Source of the DNA: Flavobacterium defluvii
GTDB taxonomy: Bacteria > Bacteroidota > Bacteroidia > Flavobacteriales > Flavobacteriaceae
Direction: 5' to 3'
Assembly (NCBI RefSeq): GCF_900129555.1
Contig: NZ_FQWC01000001.1
Location: 1-64,000 of the forward strand
DNA length: 64,000 nucleotides
Shown here: piece after piece, positions 25,695 through 34,214 of the stretch
How positions within the stretch are numbered: the first letter of the stretch is position 1
How the letters are laid out: the number at the start of each line of letters is the position of its first letter
The notes under the pieces: generated by a model
Databases searched by the model: none
What the model saw: only the letters and a program-made list of their open reading frames with translations
Told to the model about the DNA's origin: nothing
Program-made: the position numbers and the translations under genes

Positions 25695-28508
25695 ATGGCA
25701 ACAAAACTTACTACCATTACAGGACAATATCATAGTTACGTAGCAGATCAGGTGTTAACACACTATCAGCTTAATGAAACTATCGATTATTTTGATGACC
25801 AAAACCGATTGAACAGAATCTCTCTTACTGGTACAGGAATTGTATGCGGTCTTCAGGTATCGACCAATGCCGGCTACACTACTGTAAGTATAACACAGGG
25901 AACCGGAATTACGACCGATGGCGATTTGATAAAATTATCAAAAAAACCTGATTCTGCTGGTCAGGCGCTGGCAACTGCCATTAAACAAAAATTGTCCTCA
26001 ATTGATCTTCAAAAGATTGACTATAAATCCTATAAACCTTTTGACACCGATAAAGGCAATTATCCGGCTTTTAAAAACAATAGTAATGCACTATTGCCTA
26101 TTTGGGAATTACTGCCTGAAAAAACACCGGGAACTGCTCCTGAAACTGGTGAATTACCATTAACGAATTTTGTTAATCTAAAAAATCATGTCGTTTTATT
26201 ATATCTTGAAAGTTATACAAAAGATGCTGCTTTGTGTGATGAGGTTGATTGTTCTAACAAGGGTGGAGAAGAAATTTTTAATCTGAGAGTACTTGTAGTT
26301 AACCAGGCAACTGCAAATATTATTATTGGTAAAAGTCCGTCGCCGGAAAGAGATCCTCTTTATAATAAATATGATGTTTTTCAAAAATACAGTGCGCTTG
26401 AAGAATTGGGTGTAAAAAAAGTAATACCAACATTTAACAGTACTTCAACAGCCACTAAAATAAAACAGCTTTTTAATGCCGTTGTAAACGATTCATCATT
26501 TCGAACAGATTTAATTACCAATTTAACTACGCTTCTTTCCTCTTTTGGTTTTACAGCGCAGCTTACCACAATTACAGCCCGCATCAATGCATTATTTACA
26601 ATAGACCCAAATAATATTCCGGCAGATATTCATTACCGATACGATTTATTAAAAGATATTATAGCAACTTACAAAGAGCTGAAAGATCTTTTTATTCAGA
26701 TAAAATCAGAATGTAATCCGCCGATAAATTCATTTCCAAAACATTTATTTTTAGGATTTGTAGAAGACAATAATCGCTTTAAAGACTACAGACATCAATT
26801 TTATAAAGCATCTGTTTTAGATCAAAATAAAACTTTCAGCAATTTTGAATCTTTGGTCAGAAGACTAAAAGGCATTTTAGAAAATTATCAGGTAACTGCC
26901 AATAGTATTAAAATAACGCCTTCAAAAACGATGGGAAAACTGGGTTCAAAATCGGTTCCGTATTACTACAATGTCGATGATAATTTACTGCATGCCTGGG
27001 ATTATGAAAAAAGCAGCCTTTACATTCATAAAACCAATTTTAGTTATCATACAACCAATTTAGCAAACGAAGATTATATCAAAGCGCCGCTGGGTTATTG
27101 TATCGACGATTATGATTTTTACCGAATCGAAGGTTATTTAAACGACAGTGTCGATGATGTTAAAACGTTTTTAAATACTAAAAAAATAGAATACGGACTT
27201 GATTTTGATTTTTATATTCTGGATGTAGTCGAAAACGCTGCCGATTTAAAAATTTTATTCAACACCAATTATTCGTTTGAACACAAAGCCGGCGTAAAAA
27301 AAGGCGGTACTTTATTGTTATTAAAATCCGGAACGACATTTATAACTGATTTTTCAATTGAAGGAAAAATAAGTCCAGATAATGGTTTGGGCTGCTGTAC
27401 AATTATGGGCTGCCTCTATCCCTGGATTAGTTCTTTGCGCTATATCAATAATTTATCAAGAAGTACAAGAGGAACACAAAGCCGACGTATTGAAATGCCA
27501 ACTCATTACAAATTAAGCATTAAAAAATATTCTATAAATGGAGTTAATTTAATCACAAACAGAGTTTTAGTAAATATTCCGCTGGATCAGATCCTTTCAC
27601 GTCGTTTGCATGTCGTTATGGAAACACTAAACAACCTTTTCCCAACAGGTCTTTTATTTGATTTTATCGAAGAAGAAAAAAAACTGAGAATTATGCGACT
27701 TGAAAAAGACGTTTTTGAATTTGAAGTTCAGGATATCACACTTTCAAATTCTGCTCCAACTTACACTTTTACTGAAAACGGTGTAACCAAAAATGGTAAA
27801 CTATTCTCTACAAACAAAATAAGCTGTGCAATCGTGAACTCACATAAAGCTAATATTTATAAAAAAATCCACGCTAATTACGATCCGATTAATAAAGACG
27901 ATGACGATTTTGGACGTTTTAATGACGATTGGAGCAAATTTGAATATTTAAGAGGACGATTGAGATATCATCAACTTACCAGAGAATGGAAAAGATTCCC
28001 AAAAACGCTGGAAGATTTTTATACCATTCCTATGAATTATGAAAGCCAGGCAACTGAAGATACAATCGTAGCCGATGATTTACTATCGATTGCAACCCAA
28101 ATACGAAACATAAATAAAAATTACACGGATATTTATATCGGCGGCGACTGGGTAAACGGAAACTGGGTTAATCCTACTATGCAGGATTATTACGAAAGAA
28201 ATTATACTAATACCGACGATGAGTTGATATTATTTATGAATTTGAGAAAAAAGATTCATAATGAACAAAACGTGAGTAAATATATGATTCATATTGATAC
28301 CACAAGAGCCGTAAAAACAGAAGAGTTTGATGAATTACTAAGCAGATATGAGAAAAGAGCAGAAATCTATTTCTACAAACCTACTACAGGCAACTTCATT
28401 AAAATTGAAGAAAACCGTATGAGAAATTTAAAAAGAGTAACTAAGCCGGTCGTTACTAAACCAATTGTTACTAAGAAAGATACCAAAGGAAAAGGTGATC
28501 CAAAATAA
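25695..28508 (+). CDS. Large eCIS structural protein of unknown role (baseplate cage or fibre candidate)
   Basis: A 937-aa protein without signal peptide or recognised domain. It opens 'QYHSYVADQVLTHYQLNETI' and 'GTGIVCGLQVSTNAGYTTVS' with 'GTGITTDGDLIKLSKKPD', a beta-rich start that recalls phage baseplate/fibre attachment modules. The middle is helical (about residues 255-360). A Cys pair 'GLGCCTIMGCLYPW' lies near residue 575, and the C-terminus is basic with 'TKPVVTKPIVTKKDTKGKGD'. It occupies the slot of the Pvc13 fibre gene but has no receptor-binding repeat that I can see. A hairpin follows the stop codon. Confidence 0.75.
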   Translation: MATKLTTITGQYHSYVADQVLTHYQLNETIDYFDDQNRLNRISLTGTGIVCGLQVSTNAGYTTVSITQGTGITTDGDLIKLSKKPDSAGQALATAIKQKLSSIDLQKIDYKSYKPFDTDKGNYPAFKNNSNALLPIWELLPEKTPGTAPETGELPLTNFVNLKNHVVLLYLESYTKDAALCDEVDCSNKGGEEIFNLRVLVVNQATANIIIGKSPSPERDPLYNKYDVFQKYSALEELGVKKVIPTFNSTSTATKIKQLFNAVVNDSSFRTDLITNLTTLLSSFGFTAQLTTITARINALFTIDPNNIPADIHYRYDLLKDIIATYKELKDLFIQIKSECNPPINSFPKHLFLGFVEDNNRFKDYRHQFYKASVLDQNKTFSNFESLVRRLKGILENYQVTANSIKITPSKTMGKLGSKSVPYYYNVDDNLLHAWDYEKSSLYIHKTNFSYHTTNLANEDYIKAPLGYCIDDYDFYRIEGYLNDSVDDVKTFLNTKKIEYGLDFDFYILDVVENAADLKILFNTNYSFEHKAGVKKGGTLLLLKSGTTFITDFSIEGKISPDNGLGCCTIMGCLYPWISSLRYINNLSRSTRGTQSRRIEMPTHYKLSIKKYSINGVNLITNRVLVNIPLDQILSRRLHVVMETLNNLFPTGLLFDFIEEEKKLRIMRLEKDVFEFEVQDITLSNSAPTYTFTENGVTKNGKLFSTNKISCAIVNSHKANIYKKIHANYDPINKDDDDFGRFNDDWSKFEYLRGRLRYHQLTREWKRFPKTLEDFYTIPMNYESQATEDTIVADDLLSIATQIRNINKNYTDIYIGGDWVNGNWVNPTMQDYYERNYTNTDDELILFMNLRKKIHNEQNVSKYMIHIDTTRAVKTEEFDELLSRYEKRAEIYFYKPTTGNFIKIEENRMRNLKRVTKPVVTKPIVTKKDTKGKGDPK

Positions 28509-28509
28509 A

Positions 28510-28550
28510 AAAGCTTGAGATTTATATCTACACGATACATCTCAAGCTTT
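28510..28550 (+). promoter_or_regulatory. Intra-operon RNA hairpin without T tract
   Basis: A perfect 12-bp stem, AAAGCTTGAGAT (28510-28521) with ATCTCAAGCTTT (28539-28550), and an 18-nt loop begin 2 bp after the 937-aa gene's stop. It is followed by AATGGGG, not T, so it is a poor terminator and more likely a partial attenuator or 3'-end protector. The surrounding 140-bp gap is the largest within the eCIS operon. Confidence 0.65.
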
Positions 28551-28648
28551 AATGGGGAGCTGCTATCAATTACGACAACTATCTTTTCCCAGTATAACCT
28601 CTCGGTCAGACACAAATGTAGGAAAAAGTTTTTAAATACCAAATAAAA

Positions 28649-30157
28649 ATGATAAAAAATTCACATAGTATCCAGAAAGTTTTTTTAGAAATAGACACGA
28701 GCTCAATGCAAACGGCTAATTCTATCAAAAACAACCTTGCTGTGTTCCTGCAAAACGAAATGTTTCCGCTAATTGAAAAGCAGTTTAACCAGATAAAAAG
28801 TATTGACAATCAGATAATTCAAATAGAAAAATTAGAACTATATATTGAATCAAATACAGGAAAAAATGATGTTTCTTTTACTAATTCTGAAACAAAAAAT
28901 GATATAAAAAACCGCATCGAAAAAGAGATTGAAAAAGCTTTAAACGAATTAAAAAAGACTTCTAAAAATGAAGAAAAAAACCAACCTGAATGGCAGGAAA
29001 TTTCTCTAAAAGATAAACAAATTAAAACTCTGCTTTATTTTATAGAAAATGGAAATATGCCGTGGTGGATTTCTAAAGAAGATGAAATTCTTTTTTTTAA
29101 AGAATTAAACTTTAATGAGCTTCAAAACGATACTTTCCAAATTGCGTTTCAAAAATTAATTCGTCAAAAAAAAGTTCAAAAGAGAATAATAAATCAGTTT
29201 TCAAATCAGGAAATCGTTTTTTTGAGTTCATCAGCAATTTCAAAAGCAGAAACTCAGCAAACAACAATTTCAACAAACCGTTTATTACAATTACTCAATC
29301 AAAAAACGCACAGTTTTAAAGTGCTTTTCTGGGAGTCAGTTTTTGATTTTTGGATCGAAAAAAAACCAATTCACCTCATCAAATTCTATTATCAGGAAGA
29401 AGCACAATTTTCATCAAAAAAAATCTCTTTTGAACTTTTTATACAAAACATAAAAACATTTGTACCGCTTGATTTTACTAATGAAGAACTGTTACAAACC
29501 AAAACAGATTATTTAGCTTCTGAAAAAGAAAATTCAGTTATAAAATCTAATTCTGATTCAGAAAAAGCAGAAAAAATAATAGAACCCTTTTTTGAAAATG
29601 AGATACGAAAAGACGAATTAATGGTAGAAAACGATTTTCAGCAAGAGTTATATATCAGCAAATCAGAATCATGTTATGTACAAAATGCAGGATTGATTAT
29701 TCTGCATCCCTTTTTAAAAGAAGTTTTAAAAAGCTGTCGCGTAATGAGTGATGAAAACATTCTTTTAGACAAAGAACTGGCGGCGCATATTATGCATTAT
29801 GCCGCAACAAAAAGAGAAAATGATTACGAACATTCAATGCTTTTTGAGAAGTTTTTATGCGGAATCCCGATGCAGGAATCTATACAAAGAGAAATTAAAA
29901 TTGAAGACTGGCAGAAAGAGCAGGTCGAGGAAATGTTAGAATCGGTTGTTCATCACTGGTCTGCTTTAAAAAACACATCTACAGCTGTTTTAAGAAGCGA
30001 ATTTTTGCAGAGAGAAGGTAAACTGGACTGGAGCGAATCGAACCCAAAACTTACAATTGAACGAAAGACACAGGATCTTTTGTTAGAGAAAATTCCGTGG
30101 AATATCAGCATCGTAAAAATTCCGTGGATCCAAAAATTAATCTACACCCAATGGTAA
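28649..30157 (+). CDS. eCIS tape measure protein (CIS_TMP, Pvc14-like)
   Basis: A 502-aa protein that sets tube length. The N-terminal block 'HSIQKVFLEIDTSSMQTANS' with 'NQIIQIEKLELYIES' and the C-terminal block 'NAGLIILHPFLKEVLKSCRV', 'AAHIMHYAAT', 'MLFEKFLCGIPMQ', 'WSALKNTSTAVLRSEFLQRE' and 'KIPWNISIVKIPW' match the contractile-injection-system tape-measure family. The middle is lysine/glutamate-rich and helical. Transcribed after the 28510 hairpin, 12 bp upstream of the first cargo gene. Confidence 0.9.
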   Translation: MIKNSHSIQKVFLEIDTSSMQTANSIKNNLAVFLQNEMFPLIEKQFNQIKSIDNQIIQIEKLELYIESNTGKNDVSFTNSETKNDIKNRIEKEIEKALNELKKTSKNEEKNQPEWQEISLKDKQIKTLLYFIENGNMPWWISKEDEILFFKELNFNELQNDTFQIAFQKLIRQKKVQKRIINQFSNQEIVFLSSSAISKAETQQTTISTNRLLQLLNQKTHSFKVLFWESVFDFWIEKKPIHLIKFYYQEEAQFSSKKISFELFIQNIKTFVPLDFTNEELLQTKTDYLASEKENSVIKSNSDSEKAEKIIEPFFENEIRKDELMVENDFQQELYISKSESCYVQNAGLIILHPFLKEVLKSCRVMSDENILLDKELAAHIMHYAATKRENDYEHSMLFEKFLCGIPMQESIQREIKIEDWQKEQVEEMLESVVHHWSALKNTSTAVLRSEFLQREGKLDWSESNPKLTIERKTQDLLLEKIPWNISIVKIPWIQKLIYTQW

Positions 30158-30169
30158 AAATTTATAGTC

Positions 30170-31645
30170 ATGAGAGCATTTGAACAACGTAAAAAAAATA
30201 ATCCTGCGAGCGGTAATGCCTTTTTTGAACCAAAAATTCAGAAAAAACTAAAAACCGGTACAGCAGGAGACCAATTTGAGGTAGAAGCCGACAAAGTTGC
30301 TGATAAAGTGGTGAATAAAAATTCGGCTGGCGGCGGAATTTTGCAGTCGAAAGAAAAAATACAGCAAAAACCTATTTCGGAAACCATTACTTCTGTTCAG
30401 GCAAAAGATATGAAGGAAGAAGAACCAGTTCAAAAAAAGTCGAATAAAAAAGAAGAAGATAAACTTCAAAAGAAAGATAAGAAAGATAAGGAAGAAGATA
30501 AACCTGTTCAGAAAAAATCTGACAAAGAGGAAGAAAAACCAATTCAGAAAAAATGTGCCGAATGCGAAAAGGAAGAAAAAGTTCAGAAAAAAGACAAAAA
30601 AGAAGAAGAAAAACCTGTTCAAAAGAAAGGTCAAAATTCTGAAACTGAAATTCAAAATAATGATTTAGAAGGAAAACTGAACAAATCTAAAGGAAGCGGG
30701 ACGGGTATGGACAAAAAAACAAAAACAGAAATGGAATCCGGTTTTGGTTCTGATTTCAGCAATGTAAAAATCCACACCGATGCACGTGCCGTACAAATGA
30801 GCGAAGAACTTGGTGCGCAGGCTTTTACCAATGGAAACGATGTTTATTTCAACGAAGGAAAATACAATCCAAATTCACGAGAAGGAAAACATTTACTGGC
30901 ACATGAATTAACGCATACTGTTCAGCAGACAGGAAATAAACAAAAATCCGGTACGATTCAAAAATCATCTATGGAAAACCATAATGAAGATTTGCTGGCA
31001 GAAAGACCAGAAAACCCACAATTTAAAGGCAATCCTCCACTTGAAAAAGCAAACGATAATCAAATGCTTATTTCAACTGGACAAAAAGGGCAATATATTG
31101 CAGAATTACAAAATGGACTGATGCAAACCGGGCAAAGTTTACCAAAATTTGGTGCCGATGGAGATTTTGGAAGCGAAACCCGAAATGCCGTGATTGGTTT
31201 TCAGACAGATAATCATTTGAACAAAATTGACGGTATTGTCGGTCCGGAAACAATGGGCGCTTTAGACAATAAACTAGTAGAGCAAAAAGGAGGAAAAAAA
31301 GGCGGATGTGAAGACACTGTAAATTTTCAAAAAGGACCTTTCTTAAGTGAAGAAAGTGCCGGTTTTTTTAGTACTAAACAATGTCCGAAAGTTACAATTA
31401 CAATAAACGCTACTGCACAAATAGTTAATTTTCATAATTGTGCTACTTTAAATATTAGCATAGATCATGTTCAACGAACCAGAAGAACCATACAAATTGA
31501 TAACTCTGGAAAAGGTCATTTTCAGGAAACATTTACTTTAAGAAACCATACAGATCTACATAAATTATTTTTTACGATGCCTTCAGATTGTAAAGGTATG
31601 GGTGATACATTCACCGTTAGCGGAAGTATTCATCGTCATTCATAA
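30170..31645 (+). CDS. eCIS cargo 1: DUF4157 protein with peptidoglycan-binding domain
   Basis: A 491-aa protein. Residues 17-47 carry a motif shared with the other two cargo proteins (FFEPKIQKK, DQFEVEADKVADKVV). Residues ~70-165 are a highly charged K/E linker with repeated 'PVQKK' units and one CAEC cysteine pair. Residues ~188-253 are the DUF4157 (eCIS core) domain: 'FGSDFSNVKIHTDARAVQMS', 'NGNDVYFNEGKYNPNS' and the zincin-like 'HLLAHELTHTVQQ'. A PG_binding_1 domain follows (~304-370: 'GQYIAELQNGLMQTG', 'GADGDFGSETRNAVIGFQ', 'DGIVGPETMGALDN'). The last ~115 residues are beta-rich and unrecognised. No obvious immunity gene is attached. Likely loaded in the tube. Confidence 0.85.
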   Translation: MRAFEQRKKNNPASGNAFFEPKIQKKLKTGTAGDQFEVEADKVADKVVNKNSAGGGILQSKEKIQQKPISETITSVQAKDMKEEEPVQKKSNKKEEDKLQKKDKKDKEEDKPVQKKSDKEEEKPIQKKCAECEKEEKVQKKDKKEEEKPVQKKGQNSETEIQNNDLEGKLNKSKGSGTGMDKKTKTEMESGFGSDFSNVKIHTDARAVQMSEELGAQAFTNGNDVYFNEGKYNPNSREGKHLLAHELTHTVQQTGNKQKSGTIQKSSMENHNEDLLAERPENPQFKGNPPLEKANDNQMLISTGQKGQYIAELQNGLMQTGQSLPKFGADGDFGSETRNAVIGFQTDNHLNKIDGIVGPETMGALDNKLVEQKGGKKGGCEDTVNFQKGPFLSEESAGFFSTKQCPKVTITINATAQIVNFHNCATLNISIDHVQRTRRTIQIDNSGKGHFQETFTLRNHTDLHKLFFTMPSDCKGMGDTFTVSGSIHRHS

Positions 31646-31662
31646 ATTATTTTTTTATAAAA

Positions 31663-33399
31663 ATGCCAGCTTTCAACCAAAAATTAAAACCAAATGTCTC
31701 TACTCAATCCGCTTTTACTTCAAGACGGAGCGAGGATTTTTTTGGTGTTCAGGCAAAACTCAATATTGGTAAATCGAATGATAAATATGAAGTCGAAGCC
31801 GATAAAACTGCTGATAAAATAGTATCAAATAGTTCAAAAAAAACGGCAGAACCTTTCTTTAGTTCTTCTACGATACAAAAAAAGGAAAACAAGGAAAATG
31901 AAATTCAGGAAAAACCATTAGCAGAAACCATTACTCCTGTGGTTCAGCTATCGCCAATTCAAAAATGCGATTGCCAAGATGAAAATGTTCAAAAAAAGGA
32001 AGATGAAACTGAACCTGAAACAACTGTAAATTCTGGTTTTGAAAATCAATTAAACAGTTCAAAAGGCAGTGGTACTCCACTTTCTAAAGAAACTAAAACA
32101 GAAATGGAATCTGGTTTTGGAGTCGATTTTAGTAACGTAAGAATCCATAATGATTCAAATGCCGTGCAAATGAGTCAGGAAATTGGAGCGCAGGCTTTTG
32201 CGAATGGAAATGATATTTATTTCAACGAAGGAAAATACAATCCAAATTCCCAATCCGGAAAACATCTTTTAGCGCATGAATTGACGCATACGGTTCAGCA
32301 GGGAAATAAACCAAAACTACAAAGACAAGTAGTTCCAGAAGAAAGTTCCCCTCCACCAAGAGTTGAGCATAGAATATCTACATTATTAAGTTCCCTTATT
32401 GAATGGGATGCCGCCGGATTACTGAGTGCTCCGTATTTACCTTATGATGTTCCAACAATACCGCAAATACCTGTAACACAGGAAGAAGCCGCTTCTATGG
32501 CAAGCGCCGCTCCAGCACTTATAGCAGGGTTAACCGCTCCATCTGCAGCGGCAGCAACCGGAACAGGATCAACTGGAGCAGCAGCAACCGGAACAAGTGC
32601 ATTAGAAACAGCCGCTGCAAGATGGGGTTCGGCATCGGTTATTGAAGGAGGAGCTGCACTGGCAGAAGGAGGAGCTACAGCAGCAGCTGGTGCAGAAGCC
32701 ACTTCTGTACTTACTAGAATAGCAATGTTTTCTGCCGAGGCTGCACCTCCAGTTGCTTTCTTTACCATTCTATTATGGCCAAGTTCTACTGCACCTCGCT
32801 GGATGGATGAGTTAAACCCAATAACTGGAGGCCCTTATGCATCTCCAAGAGAATATGACTGGGTTAACCGGTTATCTCCTGCTCAAAGAGACTATTTAGA
32901 CTATCTAAATAGAGCGAGAAGAATGACACCAAGAACAACATCTGATGAAGAAACAGATCCAAGAATAGAAATTGTTCCGTTACCAGATCCAGCACCGCAG
33001 CCAGAAGAAGATGATAATAGAACAGGATGCAAAAGCAGAGAGATTACTAGATTAGGAGGCCATGCAAGACATGACGCTTATGCTACAAAAGTATCCGGCA
33101 GACAATATGATTATAATCTATGGCCAGGTCCTCCATTTTTAGCTATTAATTATGATGGACAAACAAGTCATACAGTTGTTTGGGAAGTTAAAGTTGGTTT
33201 TGGCTGGTTTTTTAACCCTGCTATGATTAGTCTTAGAGATCTAACCTTAGCACGATTTGATGCTCAGAAAAACTTTGGCGTTTTTGTTGCGCAAAGATGT
33301 GCATATTATCACATGTGGTCTATACCTGATCGTCATGTTGCTTTGTTACTTAATACTCGTTGGGGAGGATACCCTCCTGTTTTAAGCATCCCAGAATAA
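31663..33399 (+). CDS. eCIS cargo 2: DUF4157 protein with candidate nuclease toxin C-terminus
   Basis: A 578-aa protein. N-terminal loading-type motif 'FFGVQAKLNIGKSNDKYEVE' (about residues 27-46) is nearly identical in cargo 3. DUF4157 spans ~150-216 (FGVDFSNVRIHNDSNAV, HLLAHELTHTVQQ). Residues ~270-375 are Ala/Gly-rich and hydrophobic, reminiscent of a membrane-inserting or chaperone-bound segment. The C-terminal ~125 residues begin 'GCKSREITRLGGHARHDAYA' and include D-x(n)-WEVK ('NYDGQTSHTVVWEVKVGFGW'), compatible with a PD-(D/E)xK nuclease, close in pattern to DUF6310. The stop overlaps the next start (TAATG), suggesting an attached immunity gene. Confidence 0.8.
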   Translation: MPAFNQKLKPNVSTQSAFTSRRSEDFFGVQAKLNIGKSNDKYEVEADKTADKIVSNSSKKTAEPFFSSSTIQKKENKENEIQEKPLAETITPVVQLSPIQKCDCQDENVQKKEDETEPETTVNSGFENQLNSSKGSGTPLSKETKTEMESGFGVDFSNVRIHNDSNAVQMSQEIGAQAFANGNDIYFNEGKYNPNSQSGKHLLAHELTHTVQQGNKPKLQRQVVPEESSPPPRVEHRISTLLSSLIEWDAAGLLSAPYLPYDVPTIPQIPVTQEEAASMASAAPALIAGLTAPSAAAATGTGSTGAAATGTSALETAAARWGSASVIEGGAALAEGGATAAAGAEATSVLTRIAMFSAEAAPPVAFFTILLWPSSTAPRWMDELNPITGGPYASPREYDWVNRLSPAQRDYLDYLNRARRMTPRTTSDEETDPRIEIVPLPDPAPQPEEDDNRTGCKSREITRLGGHARHDAYATKVSGRQYDYNLWPGPPFLAINYDGQTSHTVVWEVKVGFGWFFNPAMISLRDLTLARFDAQKNFGVFVAQRCAYYHMWSIPDRHVALLLNTRWGGYPPVLSIPE

Positions 33400-34214
33400 T
33401 GAATAACAACAATTTTACATATAACCGTTTCAAAATTCTAAGCAAGAAGCAATCTGATTTAGAATTATCAAAAAAACTTCTGGCAGTTATCAGCGAGCTA
33501 GAAAAACATGATTATGAAAATAAAACAGTAAAATATCTTGGTGACCAATACTTCGAAAATGAAATTTCAGTAGATGAAATTTCAAATTATCTTAGTAAAA
33601 AACAAGATGATATAATAGTATTTAGCAATGAGACTAAAGAATTCAACATTTTTCTAACTGAAGAAATATGTGGAGACGGAATTTATGATTGTTTATGGTT
33701 TTCTTTTAATTCATTAATAAATGATTTTCCGAAAACACCTGATTTAAAACCTTTTTTTGAGTTATTAAAAAGCATGTTTAATAGCTTTAAAGGATTATAT
33801 GCATATAGCGAAGATGAACAAATACTTCAAGTTTATTTTGCTGAAAAAAGTTATAATCAAGTTATATCGCAATTACCTTTTGAATATCAAAAATTTGTTC
33901 CTAGACCTAATCTTGATATTATTAATCATTTTAATATTCCTGCGCATTATACAATTAACAAAATTGATATTACCCAAGTACCAAATGGTTTTTGGTGGAT
34001 TAACTTTTTATCAAAAAATCAAATCGAAAATTTAAACTTAAATAACTCTGAAAACTCTGATTGGTATTATATAGAAATGGTCAATAAAGATTGCAATATG
34101 TATGTTTTAACAGAAACTTTTTTAAACATAAACAGCAATGACCATCTTTATAAATTACAAAATTTAATTATTAAAACTGAACTAATTTCTAAACAGGAAA
34201 AATTTAAAAAATGA
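33399..34214 (+). CDS. Candidate immunity protein for cargo 2
   Basis: I place the start at the ATG at 33399, which overlaps the stop of cargo 2 by one base; a longer frame begins inside that gene but lacks character. The product is 271 aa, cytosolic, acidic/aromatic-rich ('IPNGFWWINFLSK'-like W pairs near 'QVPNGFWWINFLS'), with no known domain. Its base composition is markedly more AT-rich than the structural genes, as is common for toxin-immunity modules. It overlaps cargo 3 by 4 bp (ATGA). Immunity is inferred from position; a dedicated loading chaperone is the alternative. Confidence 0.6.
   Translation: MNNNNFTYNRFKILSKKQSDLELSKKLLAVISELEKHDYENKTVKYLGDQYFENEISVDEISNYLSKKQDDIIVFSNETKEFNIFLTEEICGDGIYDCLWFSFNSLINDFPKTPDLKPFFELLKSMFNSFKGLYAYSEDEQILQVYFAEKSYNQVISQLPFEYQKFVPRPNLDIINHFNIPAHYTINKIDITQVPNGFWWINFLSKNQIENLNLNNSENSDWYYIEMVNKDCNMYVLTETFLNINSNDHLYKLQNLIIKTELISKQEKFKK

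Noticed and set aside
30248..30655. A 135-aa Phe-rich frame on the minus strand
   Set aside because: It is the mirror of the lysine/glutamate-rich linker of cargo 1 (AAA/GAA codons read as TTT/TTC). No start context and no plausible protein.
32442..32768. A 108-aa Ala/Val-rich frame on the minus strand
   Set aside because: Opposite strand of the Ala/Gly-rich segment of cargo 2; codon composition explains it.
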